Origin: Kiloniellales bacterium
GTDB taxonomy: Bacteria > Pseudomonadota > Alphaproteobacteria > Kiloniellales > JAKSDN01
NCBI GenBank assembly: GCA_028280455.1
Contig: JANQLT010000062.1
Span: 1 to 61,867 of the forward strand
Reading direction: 5' to 3'
Length of the DNA: 61,867 nucleotides
Shown: positions 17,363 through 26,903 of the stretch, in pieces
Position numbering within the stretch: the first letter of the stretch is position 1
Layout: every line of letters begins with the position of its first letter
Program-made: the position numbers and the translations under genes
Notes under the pieces: model-generated
Seen by the model: the letters and a program-made list of their open reading frames with translations, nothing else
What the model was told of the DNA's origin: nothing
The model's database searches: none

Positions 17363-18379
17363 TCATTGCCCCAGCGGCCCGATGTAGCGCCGCGCCACGA
17401 CGACGTTGTCGATGAAGAGGTGCTGGTCGTAGGGCGAAAGCGCCCGGCCGCCGTGGTAGACGTTCATCCAGATCCGGTCGATCTTCAGCGTCTCGACGTC
17501 GCGGTAGCGCACCGAGCCCCGCTCGAAGACCAGCTCGCCGTCGATCCAGACCCGCATGATGCCGTCGTCCCAGCGCAGGGAGTTGAGCTTCACCTGCTGC
17601 TCGATGCAGTACCAGCGCTCGCGCGCCAACGCGCCGGTATCGCCCATGCTCCAGCTCCAGTCGTCGCCGTAGCGCGAGCGCATGCCGGCATGGTAGGCGT
17701 AGGTGCCGACCGGCGTCTCGCCGGGCGCCGCGCCCTGCCGGCCGGCCAGGCCGAAGGAGCCGCGCATCGACCAGCCGTTGCGGCCGTCCGATTGGCGGCC
17801 GCCCCAGCCCGCCTTGCCGTAGGTGCCGGCGATGCCGGGCAGCTTGCCGCCCTGCACCGTCGGGTTCCAGTCGCGGCCGAGGCGCAGGTAGTAGCGGAAG
17901 AAGATCTCGTCCGGCTCGCTGCCGAGCTCCTGCTGGAACTTGTAGAGCAGGTTGAGCCCGACGTTGCTGCCCTCCGCGATCACCACCTGCAGCGACTTGC
18001 CCTCAAGAGGCTCGAACCCGAGGGCCGGCGCGCCGGCGACCGTCCGGTAGGTGTCGCCCGGATCGACATAGCTCCAGCGCGACAGCCAGTCCGCCGCCTC
18101 GAAGCCCTCGACGAAGACCACCGCCGGGTCGCGCTCGATGCCGCGGTCCCGCGGGTAGCGCTGCGCCAGGCCGGGGCCGCGCGGCGCCTCGGGGACGCCC
18201 ACCGACTCCTCGCCGCGCAGGATCTTGATCGGATCGGTCTTGAAACGCGGCGTCGGCGGCAGCCGCGGCTCCCTGCTTTCGGCCTCCGCGGCCCGGACCG
18301 CGGGCGCGTCGAGGAAGGGCCAGAGGACCGACAAGAGCAGCGGCAAAAGGGCAAGGCGAAGCAGTCGTCCGAGTTCCAT
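17363..18379 (-). CDS. Secreted polysaccharide lyase-like protein (PL14 type)
   Basis: A 338-residue protein with a signal peptide (LLRLALLPLLLSVLWPF, cleavage near AVRAAEA). The body resembles polysaccharide lyase family 14-like proteins: FFRYYLRLGRDWNP, GGKLPGIAGTYGKAGWGGR, RGSFGLAG, and a late WMNVYHGGRALSPYDQHLFI. Such proteins cleave or bind acidic polysaccharides outside the cytoplasm. Whether this one is catalytic is uncertain. It is the first gene of a likely pair with the methyltransferase. Confidence 0.75.
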   Translation of the reverse strand: MELGRLLRLALLPLLLSVLWPFLDAPAVRAAEAESREPRLPPTPRFKTDPIKILRGEESVGVPEAPRGPGLAQRYPRDRGIERDPAVVFVEGFEAADWLSRWSYVDPGDTYRTVAGAPALGFEPLEGKSLQVVIAEGSNVGLNLLYKFQQELGSEPDEIFFRYYLRLGRDWNPTVQGGKLPGIAGTYGKAGWGGRQSDGRNGWSMRGSFGLAGRQGAAPGETPVGTYAYHAGMRSRYGDDWSWSMGDTGALARERWYCIEQQVKLNSLRWDDGIMRVWIDGELVFERGSVRYRDVETLKIDRIWMNVYHGGRALSPYDQHLFIDNVVVARRYIGPLGQ

Positions 18380-18423
18380 GACCCGCGCTCGAAACAGATC
18401 GCCCGGGAGAGAGGAACGTCGCG

Positions 18424-21400
18424 CTAGGCCCGCTTCTCCGCGACCTCGCCGGAGATCGGGTGCTCGAGGCGCTCGACCATCTCCTTGGGCACCACCTGCC
18501 AGAACTTAGCGCGTTCCTGCACCCAGTCGACCCGCAAACGCTCGGCCAGGGCCGACTGGGTCTCTTTTCGGTGCCGCGCCACCAGGTCGAAGAGGCGGCC
18601 TTCCCAATAGTCGGACTCGACGCGCTGATAGACCACGCTGTCGCTGTTGATGCGCAGGTGCAGCGACTCCTCGGGGTCGTAGACGAAGGCCATGCCGCCG
18701 GTCATGCCGGCGGCGAAGTTGTTGCCGACCGCCCCGAGCAGCACGGCCATGCCGCCGGTCATGTACTCGCAGCCGTTCGAGCCGCAGCCCTCGACGACGG
18801 CGACCGCGCCGGAGTTGCGCACGCAGAAGCGCTCGCCGGCCTGGCCGGCCGCGTAGAGCTCGCCGCCGGTCGCGCCGTAGAGCACGGTGTTGCCGATGAT
18901 GGTGTTCTGGTGGCTGATCAGGGGACTCGCCGTCATCGGCCGGACCACGATGCTGCCACCCGAGAGGCCCTTGCCGACATAGTCGTTGGCGTCGCCGAAG
19001 ACCTCGATCTTCAGGCCCTGCACGGCGAAGGCGCCGAGCGACTGGCCGGCCGAGCCGCGCAGGCGCACCGTGACGTGGCCGGGCTTCAGGCCGTCCATGC
19101 CGAAGCGGCGGACGATCTTGGAGGAGAGCTTGGTGCCGATCGCCCGCTGGGTGTTGCGGATGGTGTACTGGAGCTGGACCTTCTCGCCGTCCTCGAAGAG
19201 CAGCCGGCAGTCCTCGATCATCTGCGCGTCGAGCGTCTCGGGCACCTCGTTGCGGCCCTCGATCGAGCAGATCATCGGCTCGCCGGCCGGGTCGGCCTGG
19301 GCCAGGATCGGGTTGAGGTCGAGGTCGTCGAGGTGCGCGGCGCCGCGGCTGACCTGCTCCAGCAGGTCGGTGCGGCCGATCACCTCGTCGAGGCTGCGCA
19401 CACCCAAGGCGGCCAGGATCTCGCGCACCTCCTCGGCAATGAAGGAGAAGAGGTTGACGACCTTCTCCGGGTTGCCGGTGAACTTGTCGCGCAGCGCCTG
19501 GTCCTGGGTGCAGACGCCGACCGGGCAGGTGTTGGAGTGGCACTGGCGCACCATGATGCAGCCCATGGCCACCAGCGAGGCGGTGCCGACGCCGTACTCC
19601 TCGGCGCCGAGCATCGCCGCCACCACCACGTCGCGGCCGGTCTTGATGCCGCCGTCGGTGCGCAGCCGCACGTTCTTGCGCAAGCGGTTCAGGGTCAGCA
19701 CCTGGTGGACCTCCGAGAGGCCCATCTCCCAGGGCACGCCGGCATACTTGATCGAGGTCTGCGGCGAGGCGCCGGTGCCGCCGGAATGCCCGGAGATCAG
19801 GATCACGTCGGCCTTGGCCTTGGCCACGCCGGCGGCGATCGTGCCGATGCCGGAGCGCGCCACCAGCTTGACGCAGACCTTGGCCTCCGGGTTGATCTGC
19901 TTCAGGTCGTAGATGAGCTGCGCCAGGTCCTCGATCGAGTAGATGTCGTGGTGCGGCGGCGGCGAGATCAGCATCACGCCGGGCGTCGAGTGGCGCAGCT
20001 TGGCGATGGTCTCGGTCACCTTGAAGCCCGGTAGCTGCCCGCCCTCGCCGGGCTTGGCGCCCTGGGCCACCTTGATCTCGATCTCGCGGCACTTGTTGAG
20101 GTACTCGGCGGTCACGCCGAAGCGCCCCGAGGCGACCTGCTTGATCGCCGAGTTCTCGTTGTCGCCCTGCTCGTTGGGCTCGTAGCGCGCCGGGTCCTCG
20201 CCGCCCTCGCCGGAGTCCGACTTGGCGCCGATCCGGTTCATGGCGATGTTGAGCGTGCCGTGCGCCTCGGGCGAGAGCGCGCCGAGCGACATGCCCGGCG
20301 TCACGAAGCGCTTGCGGATCGCCGTGATTGACTCGACCTCCTCCAGCGGCACGGGCTCGTGGCTCTGGCGCCGGAAGTCGAGCAGGTCGCGCAGCGAGCT
20401 CGGCGGCAGGCTCTGCACGCCCTTGCTGAACTTCTTGTAGGCCGAGTAGGAGTCGCTGGCGACGGCGGCCTGCAGGGTGTGGATCAGGTCGGCGGCCCAG
20501 GCGTGGGTCTCGCCGGAGCGCCGGTAGCGGTAGAAGCCGCCGACCGGCAGCGCCACGAAGTCCTCGGTCCAGGCGCGGCGGTGCAGCTCGAGGATCTTGC
20601 GCTGCAGGCCGGAGATGCCGATGCCCGAGATCCGGCTCGGCATGCCGGGGAAGAACTCGTCGACCACGGTGCGCGACAGCCCGACGCTCTCGAAGTTGTA
20701 GCCGCCGCGGTAGGACGAGAGCACCGAGATGCCCATCTTCGACATGACCTTGAGCAGGCCGTCGTCGACCGCCTTCTTGAAGCGCTGCACGGCGCTCTCC
20801 AGGCTCAGCTCGCCGAGCAGGCCGCGGCGGTGGCGGTCGGCGATCGACTCCTGCGCCAGGTAGGCGTTGACGCTGGTCGCGCCGACGCCGATCAGCACCG
20901 CGAAGTTGTGCACGTCGAGGCACTCGCCGCTGCGCACGTTGATCGAGGAGAAGGTCCGCAGGTTCTGGCGCATCAGGTGCGAATGCACCGCGCCGACGGC
21001 GAGGATCATGGGGATCGGCGCGCGCTCCGCGTCGACCGCCTTGTCGCTCAGGAAGATGTGCTCGGCGCCGCCGCGCACGGCATCGTCCGCCTCGCGGCGA
21101 ATCCGCTCGAGGGCCGCCCGCATCGCCCGCTGGCCGCCGTCCACCTCGAAGCAGCAGTCGATGTCGACCGCCGTCTCGCCCATGTGCGCGCGCAAGGCCT
21201 CGAACTCGGCGTTGGTCAGCACCGGCGAGTCGAGCTGCAGCACCTGGCACTGGCTCTCGTCCTGGTCGAGGATGTTGCCGAGGTTGCCGAAGCGGGTCTT
21301 GAGGGTCATGACCCGCCGCTCGCGCAGCGAGTCGATCGGCGGGTTTGTGACCTGGCTGAAGTTCTGCCGGAAGAAGTGGTGCAGGCCGCGGTAGCCGTCG

Positions 21401-22944
21401 GACAGCACGGCCAGGGGCGTGTCGTCGCCCATCGAGCCGATCGCCTCCTTGGCGTCCTCGACCATGGGGTGGAGGATCAGCTCCAGGTCCTCCATGGTCA
21501 GGCCGTGGCAGAGCTGGTGGCGGCGCAGGGCTTCGCTGTCGAGCTCGACCGGCTCGCCGTGGTCGGGCCGGATCAGGTCGTCGATCACGGTGATGTGCCG
21601 CTTCCAGTCGCCGTAGGCATGCTCGGCGGCGAAGCGGTCCTTCAGCTCGCGGTCGTGGTAGAGCCGGCCCTCGGTCAGCTCGACGCCGATCATCTCGCCG
21701 GGGCCGATGCGGCCCTTCTGCAGCACCTTGGCCTCGTCGATGCGCACCATGCCGGTCTCGGAGCCGGCGAACAGCAGGCCGTCGCTGGTGATGGTGTAGC
21801 GCAACGGCCTGAGCCCGTTGCGGTCCATGCCGGCGAGCACCCAGCGGCCGCCGTAGGCGCAGACTGCCGCCGGGCCGTCCCAGGGCTCCATCACCGCGTT
21901 GCAGTAGGTGTAGAGGTCCTTGTGGGCCTGCGGCATGGCCCGCTCGTTCTCCCAGGCCTCGGGGATCAGCATGGTCTTGGCCAGGGGCAGGTCGTGGTCG
22001 GTGCGCACCATCAGCTCGAAGACCGCGTCCAGCGCGGCGGAGTCCGAGCTGCCGGGCTGGATCACCGGCTTGACGTCCTCGATGTGCTCGCCGAAGGAGG
22101 CGTCGGCCATGCGGCACTCATGGGCGCGCATCCAGTTGACGTTGCCCTTGAGGGTGTTGATCTCGCCGTTGTGGGCCAGCACGCGGAAGGGCTGCGCCAG
22201 CCACCAGGTCGGGAAGGTGTTGGTCGAGTAGCGCTGGTGGAAGATCGCGAAGTTCGAGGCGAAGCGCTCGTCGAGCAGGTCGGGATAGAAGTTGTCGAGC
22301 TGCTCGGCCAGGAACATGCCCTTGTAGATGATCGAGCGGCCGGACAGCGAGCAGATGTAGAAGTCCTTGATCGACTCCTCCTCGGCCGCCTTCTCGATGC
22401 GCCGGCGAATGACGTAGAGGTCGACCTCGAACTGCTGGTCGCTGGTCCCCTTGTTGTTGGCGATCATGATCTGCTCGATCTCGGGGCGCGCGGCATTGGC
22501 CTTCTCGCCGACCACGCTGGTGTCGACCGGCACCTGGCGCCAGCCGTGGATCATGTAGCCGTAGTTCAGGATCTCGCGCTCGACGATGACCCGGCAGCGC
22601 TCCTGCGCGGCGAAGTCGGTGCGCGGCAGGAAGACCATGCCGACGCCGATCCGCTCCTCGCCCGGCTCGTGGCCGGCGCGGCGCACCTGCTCGCGGAAGA
22701 ACTCCTGCGGGATCTCGATGTGGATGCCCGCACCGTCGCCGGTCTTGCCGTCGGCATCGACCGCGCCGCGATGCCAGACCGCCTTCAGCGCCTTGATGCC
22801 GGCCTCGACCACCCGCCGCTGCGGCGTGCCGTCCAGCGAGGCGACCAGGCCGACGCCGCAAGAGGCGTGCTCCTCGGCCGGATCGTAGAGGCCGTTCTCG
22901 GCGAGGTGTTCGGCGTTGCGCCGCCAGGTGTCGATTTCGTTCAT
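18424..22944 (-). CDS. gltB: Glutamate synthase large subunit
   Basis: A 1506-residue protein, normal for GOGAT alpha. The N-terminal type-2 glutamine amidotransferase domain begins after a short leader with the catalytic Cys in ASCGVGLVASLDG. The FMN-binding domain is recognisable by AGVAKAKADVILISGHSGGT, and the 3Fe-4S ligands lie in MVRQCHSNTCPVGVC. The C-terminal beta-helix domain includes GGSIVVRP and SNGCEYMTGGMAVLLG. It converts 2-oxoglutarate and glutamine to two glutamates with electrons from GltD. It is separated from gltD by an inserted gene. Confidence 0.98.
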   Translation of the reverse strand: MNEIDTWRRNAEHLAENGLYDPAEEHASCGVGLVASLDGTPQRRVVEAGIKALKAVWHRGAVDADGKTGDGAGIHIEIPQEFFREQVRRAGHEPGEERIGVGMVFLPRTDFAAQERCRVIVEREILNYGYMIHGWRQVPVDTSVVGEKANAARPEIEQIMIANNKGTSDQQFEVDLYVIRRRIEKAAEEESIKDFYICSLSGRSIIYKGMFLAEQLDNFYPDLLDERFASNFAIFHQRYSTNTFPTWWLAQPFRVLAHNGEINTLKGNVNWMRAHECRMADASFGEHIEDVKPVIQPGSSDSAALDAVFELMVRTDHDLPLAKTMLIPEAWENERAMPQAHKDLYTYCNAVMEPWDGPAAVCAYGGRWVLAGMDRNGLRPLRYTITSDGLLFAGSETGMVRIDEAKVLQKGRIGPGEMIGVELTEGRLYHDRELKDRFAAEHAYGDWKRHITVIDDLIRPDHGEPVELDSEALRRHQLCHGLTMEDLELILHPMVEDAKEAIGSMGDDTPLAVLSDGYRGLHHFFRQNFSQVTNPPIDSLRERRVMTLKTRFGNLGNILDQDESQCQVLQLDSPVLTNAEFEALRAHMGETAVDIDCCFEVDGGQRAMRAALERIRREADDAVRGGAEHIFLSDKAVDAERAPIPMILAVGAVHSHLMRQNLRTFSSINVRSGECLDVHNFAVLIGVGATSVNAYLAQESIADRHRRGLLGELSLESAVQRFKKAVDDGLLKVMSKMGISVLSSYRGGYNFESVGLSRTVVDEFFPGMPSRISGIGISGLQRKILELHRRAWTEDFVALPVGGFYRYRRSGETHAWAADLIHTLQAAVASDSYSAYKKFSKGVQSLPPSSLRDLLDFRRQSHEPVPLEEVESITAIRKRFVTPGMSLGALSPEAHGTLNIAMNRIGAKSDSGEGGEDPARYEPNEQGDNENSAIKQVASGRFGVTAEYLNKCREIEIKVAQGAKPGEGGQLPGFKVTETIAKLRHSTPGVMLISPPPHHDIYSIEDLAQLIYDLKQINPEAKVCVKLVARSGIGTIAAGVAKAKADVILISGHSGGTGASPQTSIKYAGVPWEMGLSEVHQVLTLNRLRKNVRLRTDGGIKTGRDVVVAAMLGAEEYGVGTASLVAMGCIMVRQCHSNTCPVGVCTQDQALRDKFTGNPEKVVNLFSFIAEEVREILAALGVRSLDEVIGRTDLLEQVSRGAAHLDDLDLNPILAQADPAGEPMICSIEGRNEVPETLDAQMIEDCRLLFEDGEKVQLQYTIRNTQRAIGTKLSSKIVRRFGMDGLKPGHVTVRLRGSAGQSLGAFAVQGLKIEVFGDANDYVGKGLSGGSIVVRPMTASPLISHQNTIIGNTVLYGATGGELYAAGQAGERFCVRNSGAVAVVEGCGSNGCEYMTGGMAVLLGAVGNNFAAGMTGGMAFVYDPEESLHLRINSDSVVYQRVESDYWEGRLFDLVARHRKETQSALAERLRVDWVQERAKFWQVVPKEMVERLEHPISGEVAEKRA

Positions 22945-22975
22945 GGCATCCGGCCTCTTGATGCTTGCGCCAGCG

Positions 22976-24052
22976 CTATTCCGGCAGGAAGTCGTCGTCG
23001 ACGAGAGCCGCGACCTTGTAGGGGCAATCGTCGGGAAGGCTGTTCGAGCCTAGGCCAGTCTCTCTGATTGCCTGCGCCCGTGCCTTCTCGAACTCAGCAT
23101 CAATCTGCTCTTCGAGGAAACTCTTGAGGCTTGGGCTGTCGGAGAGGATGTCCTCAATTTCGGCACGCGCGTTGCCGATTGACCTTAGCCAGCTATCGCT
23201 TCGACGCTGAGGCTGATACTGCCACTTCAGCAGATGCACCAGGAGATTCCTGAGGTGACTCTTGAGTGCTCGCCGATCCCGCCGTCCCAACGCCTCCAAC
23301 TCCTCAGAGATATTCGACAGATCCAGTCCCTCGTCACCCTGGAGACGGATCTTCTCGACTTGATCTGCAATCCAGTTCGCGAAGTCGATTTCATAGCTCT
23401 TTGAGACGTCGACGAGTTCTTGACTACCGAGGATATCGAGCCAAACGCGTTCGGCCGCGACGAAATGGACCGCGGAGAAGCCTGTTAGCGCGATCGATGC
23501 CTTCCGAAGGCGATTCAGGTCGGCGCTCTTGTCGCGAAATCCACCAAACTCCGCATTCTCATAGATGATCAACACACAATCGTCGGTGCCGCGATAGGCA
23601 CCTTCATCGAACTTCTTTCCCTTCTGTGCGATTCTCTTGGCAATCAGTTCCGAGATATCAGGAGCCGAAGCACTCTCGGTCAACAACGGGCCGCGGGCCT
23701 CGCGCTCTTCCGACCGAGTCAACTCAGCTTGCCATTCTGGCGTCGTAGCTTCGGTGACTTCGACTCCCATTGTGAAGCCGTCCGGCCACGCGATCGTGAA
23801 ATCCGGCTGATTTGGCTCGTCGCGCGTGGCCTCGATCTTCAAAGGAAAGCGCAAGCGGTTGCTTCGCTTCAGTGCGACGAGGAATCGCCGGAGCACGTAG
23901 TCTTCCTTCTGACCCTTGTCGCGTCGGTCATGACCGGTTCGCGGGCCAACCCATGCGCCGAGTGTGCCAAGGTCGTCGTCGAACGAAGCCGGTTGCCCAA
24001 ACTCGCGGACCCAGCGAGCTTCCGACGTGTTCTTGGCGATGACGCCCATCAC
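22976..24052 (-). CDS. Nuclease-like domain fused to DUF29, inserted between gltD and gltB
   Basis: A 358-residue protein of clearly lower GC than its neighbours. Residues about 218-352 match the DUF29 family: DLSNISEELEALGRRDRRAL, LLVHLLKWQYQPQRRSDSW and a DCPYKVAALVDDDFLPE end. Residues about 45-200 have a restriction-endonuclease-like pattern, PDFTIAWPDGFTMGVEVTEA, with D84 and E98; the usual Lys is missing, reading EVT. DUF29 has no settled function. A GTG/ATG start lies one base after the gltD stop, so translation is probably coupled. The fit into the operon with foreign composition suggests acquisition. Confidence 0.8.
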   Translation of the reverse strand: MMGVIAKNTSEARWVREFGQPASFDDDLGTLGAWVGPRTGHDRRDKGQKEDYVLRRFLVALKRSNRLRFPLKIEATRDEPNQPDFTIAWPDGFTMGVEVTEATTPEWQAELTRSEEREARGPLLTESASAPDISELIAKRIAQKGKKFDEGAYRGTDDCVLIIYENAEFGGFRDKSADLNRLRKASIALTGFSAVHFVAAERVWLDILGSQELVDVSKSYEIDFANWIADQVEKIRLQGDEGLDLSNISEELEALGRRDRRALKSHLRNLLVHLLKWQYQPQRRSDSWLRSIGNARAEIEDILSDSPSLKSFLEEQIDAEFEKARAQAIRETGLGSNSLPDDCPYKVAALVDDDFLPE

Positions 24053-24053
24053 G

Positions 24054-25502
24054 TCACTCCGCCGCGGCCGGCACGGGCTCGCCGGCGGCCTTGGCTTCGA
24101 GGTAGCTGTCGATCTGCTCGGCGGCGTCGCGGCCGTCGCGGATGCCCCAGACGACCAGGGAGGCGCCGCGCACGATGTCGCCGGCGGCGAAGACGCCGTC
24201 GAGGCTGGTCATCAGCCGGCGGAAGTCGACCTGCAAGGTGCCCCAGCCGGTGACCTCGAGGCCGGGGGTGCCGAACAGCCGCGGCAGGTCCTCGGGGTCG
24301 AAGCCGAGCGCCTTGATCACCAGGTCGGCCTCGATGGTGAAGCTCGAGCCCGGCACCGGCTGCGGCGTCTGCCGGCCGCTGGAGTCCGGCATGCCGAGGT
24401 GCACGCGCTGGGCGCGCACGGCCGAGACCGCGCCGTCGCCGACGAAGGCCTCGGGCGCCGAAACCCAGAGGAACTCGACGCCCTCCTCCTCGGCGTGGCC
24501 GACCTCGCGCTGCGAGCCCGGCATGTTCTGGCGGTCGCGCCGGTAGAGGCACTTCACCGACTTGGCGCCCTGGCGCACGGCGGTGCGCACGCAGTCCATC
24601 GCCGTGTCGCCGCCGCCGACCACCACCACGTGCTTGTCGCGCGCGTCGAGCCGGCCGTCCTCGAAGGCCGGCACCTGGTCGCCGAGGCCCTTGCGGTTGG
24701 AGGCGGTCAGATAGTCGAGGGCCTGCACCACCTGGCCGAGGCCGGCGCCGGGCAGCATGATCTCGCGCGCCCGGTAGACGCCGGTGGCGATCAGCACCGC
24801 GTCGTGGCGCGCGCGGATGTCCTCCAGCCCGGCGTCGCGGCCGACCTCGAAGTTCAGCCGGTACTCGACGCCGGCCTGCTCGATCAGCTCGGCGCGCCGC
24901 TGCACCACCTGCTTCTCCAGCTTGAAGTTAGGGATGCCGTAGACCAGCAGGCCGCCGACCCGGTCGTAGCGGTCGTAGACCGTCACCGCGTAGCCCTTGC
25001 GGCGAAGCTGCTCGGCGGCGGCAAGGCCGGCGGGCCCGGCGCCGATGACGCCGACCGACAGGCCGCGCTCGCGCAGCGGCTTGACCGGCTTGACCCAGCC
25101 CCGCTCCCAGGCCGTGTCGGTGATGTACTTCTCGACCGAGCCGATGGTCACCGTGCCGTGGCCGGCCTGCTCGATCACGCAGTTGCCTTCGCAGAGCCGG
25201 TCCTGCGGGCAGATCCGGCCGCAGATCTCCGGGAAGTTGTTGGTCGCCTGGCTGATCTGATAGGCCTCCTCGAGGCGGCCCTCGGCGGTCAGCATCAGCC
25301 AGTCGGGGATGTTGTTCTGCACCGGGCAATGGACCTGGCAGAAGGGCACGCCGCACTGCGAGCAGCGCGCGGCCTGCTCGGCGGCGGCGGCCGGGTCGTA
25401 CTCCTGATAGATCTCCTCGAAGTCGGCCCGCCGGGCCAGCGCCGCCCGCTTCTCGGGCATCTGCTGGGCGGTCTTGACGAACCTGAGCATGCGCTGCGCC
25501 AT
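24054..25502 (-). CDS. gltD: Glutamate synthase small subunit
   Basis: A 482-residue FAD/NADPH-binding iron-sulfur protein. The N-terminal cluster ligands are in CSQCGVPFCQVHCP and CGRICPQDRLCEGNC. Two Rossmann motifs follow, VGVIGAGPAGLAAAEQL for FAD and HVVVVGGGDTAMDCVRTAV for NADPH, and the FAD-binding GVFAAGDIVRG lies near the C-terminus. It passes electrons from NADPH to GltB. It is the first gene of this group, in the order gltD, DUF29 gene, gltB. Confidence 0.97.
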   Translation of the reverse strand: MAQRMLRFVKTAQQMPEKRAALARRADFEEIYQEYDPAAAAEQAARCSQCGVPFCQVHCPVQNNIPDWLMLTAEGRLEEAYQISQATNNFPEICGRICPQDRLCEGNCVIEQAGHGTVTIGSVEKYITDTAWERGWVKPVKPLRERGLSVGVIGAGPAGLAAAEQLRRKGYAVTVYDRYDRVGGLLVYGIPNFKLEKQVVQRRAELIEQAGVEYRLNFEVGRDAGLEDIRARHDAVLIATGVYRAREIMLPGAGLGQVVQALDYLTASNRKGLGDQVPAFEDGRLDARDKHVVVVGGGDTAMDCVRTAVRQGAKSVKCLYRRDRQNMPGSQREVGHAEEEGVEFLWVSAPEAFVGDGAVSAVRAQRVHLGMPDSSGRQTPQPVPGSSFTIEADLVIKALGFDPEDLPRLFGTPGLEVTGWGTLQVDFRRLMTSLDGVFAAGDIVRGASLVVWGIRDGRDAAEQIDSYLEAKAAGEPVPAAAE

Positions 25503-25925
25503 GGTCTCGAGTCCCTGCGTCTAGCGTCGGGTCTAGCGTCCTTGCGGCCGGCCTAGCGGGGCACGTGGCCCCCTAGCTCTCGGGGCGCGAGGCCCTGTGG
25601 CCCGCGCCGCCTCTGCGGCCGCGAGCCCGCGTCGTTCCCCCGGCATCTCTGAAATCCCCCTCTTGCCCCGCCCAGCGGCCGGAGCCTCGGAGGCTCCCTT
25701 ATAGGCCAAATGCCCCGCCCTTGCGAGCGGATTGTGGCAACAACGTCAATGTTGCTGACGTTATTCCTTAAGCCGCTTTACCGCAACGCCGATTGGAAAG
25801 ATATCAGCAGAGTTACATGCAGAAATAAGGACCGATCCGGCCTCATATTGCCCATGGGCGACGCGGTGGCGGCTCTGCTATAAGCCGCTCGGTCGCCGCG
25901 CGACCCGCGCATTCGATTTCGCCTC
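25503..25925. other. Divergent intergenic region between gltD and uppP
   Basis: About 420 bases without a gene. Next to gltD it is GC-rich; from about 25730 to 25840 it is strikingly AT-richer and contains the overlapping inverted repeats at 25737-25762. Promoters for both divergent genes should lie here, but I cannot assign hexamers with confidence. Confidence 0.6.
25737..25762. promoter_or_regulatory. Overlapping inverted repeats, candidate operator
   Basis: Two interlocked palindromes share bases: GCAACA-N7-TGTTGC (25737-25755) and AACGTCA-N7-TGACGTT (25742-25762). They sit in the AT-richer part of the gltD-uppP divergent region. This layout allows two mutually exclusive hairpins or two overlapping dimer-binding sites. 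The regulator is unknown. Confidence 0.5.
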
Positions 25926-26786
25926 GTGGCCCCCCTGGAGAGCCGTTTCGTGCCGCTCCTGTTCATTGTCGTCCTGGCAGTGGTTCAGGGCATCACCGAG
26001 TTTCTGCCGGTCAGCTCCTCGGGCCACCTCGAGCTGAGCTGGCGCGCGCTCGACCGGGCCGAGGTCGCGCTGCCGCCGGAGGAGCAGCGGCTGATCCTCT
26101 TCGTGGCGGTGCACCTGGGCTCGCTGCTCGCCGTGATGCTCTACTTCTGGCGCGACGTCTGGGCCATGCTGCGCGGCTTCTTCCGCCTGTTCATCGGCCG
26201 CGGCGGCCCCGACCTGAAGCTGCTGGCGATGGTCATCGTCGCCTCGCTGCCGCTGGTCGCGGTCGGCTTCCTGGTCCGCGGCGACCTGCTCGACACCGTC
26301 TACAGCCTGCAGGTGATCGGCTGGTCGACCATCGGCTTCGGCATCCTGCTGTTCGTCGGCGACCGCTTCGGCCTGACCGTCCGGCGCACCGAGCACATCA
26401 CGCTGACCGACGCCCTCTTCATCGGCCTGGCCCAGGTGCTGGCCCTGCTGCCCGGCACCAGCCGCTCCGGCGTGACCATGACGGCGGCGCGCTTCCTCGG
26501 CTTCGAGCGGGGCGAGGCGGCGCGCTTCTCCCTGCTGCTGTCGATGCCGGCGATCCTCGGCGCCTCGACCCTGTCCGGCTACGACCTCTACCAGAGCGGC
26601 AACCTGCAGCTCGGCCTCGACGCCGCCATGGCCGCCGGCCTGGCCTTCGTCTCGGCCTGGCTGTCGATCGCGCTGATGATGGCCTGGCTGCGCTCGGCGG
26701 GCTTCACGCCCTTCGTGGTCTACCGCCTGGCGATCGGCGTGATCATCCTCTGGCTGGCCTACCAGAACGGCGCCGTCGCCGGCTAG
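25926..26786 (+). CDS. uppP: Undecaprenyl-diphosphatase
   Basis: A 286-residue integral membrane protein with about eight hydrophobic segments. The two family signatures are present: QGITEFLPVSSSGHLE at residues about 21-36 and ALLPGTSRSGVTMTAARFLG near residue 180. It recycles undecaprenyl pyrophosphate, the lipid carrier for peptidoglycan and other surface polymers, and gives bacitracin tolerance. The GTG at 25926 is used; a GTG at 25950 just before the first helix is also possible. Confidence 0.96.
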   Translation: MAPLESRFVPLLFIVVLAVVQGITEFLPVSSSGHLELSWRALDRAEVALPPEEQRLILFVAVHLGSLLAVMLYFWRDVWAMLRGFFRLFIGRGGPDLKLLAMVIVASLPLVAVGFLVRGDLLDTVYSLQVIGWSTIGFGILLFVGDRFGLTVRRTEHITLTDALFIGLAQVLALLPGTSRSGVTMTAARFLGFERGEAARFSLLLSMPAILGASTLSGYDLYQSGNLQLGLDAAMAAGLAFVSAWLSIALMMAWLRSAGFTPFVVYRLAIGVIILWLAYQNGAVAG

Positions 26787-26812
26787 CGCCGTCTCCGCTA
26801 ACGCGGACGCTC

Positions 26813-26891
26813 GGCTCCAGCCCGCTCCCCCACCCGGCCACCTAACGCCAGTATCCTGTGGGTGGCCGGATGGAGGAGCAGGCTGGAGCCG
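26813..26891 (+). repeat. Diverged family A palindrome
   Basis: GGCTCCAGCCCGCTCCCCCA, GGCCACCTAACGCCAGTATC and a complementary right arm ending GGAGCAGGCTGGAGCC. The loop keeps the CCACC...AGTATCCTGTGGGTGG pattern of family A while the arms have different sequence but stay complementary. It could act as a bidirectional terminator between the convergent uppP and NDUFA9-like genes. Confidence 0.65.
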
Positions 26892-26903
26892 CCTTTCTCG
26901 CGA

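Noticed and set aside
18460..23067. Very long open frames opposite gltB (for example 20359-23067, about 900 residues)
   Set aside because: They are antisense shadows caused by the high GC third positions of gltB. They have low-complexity, repetitive His/Val/Ala/Arg composition and no domain or ribosome binding site.
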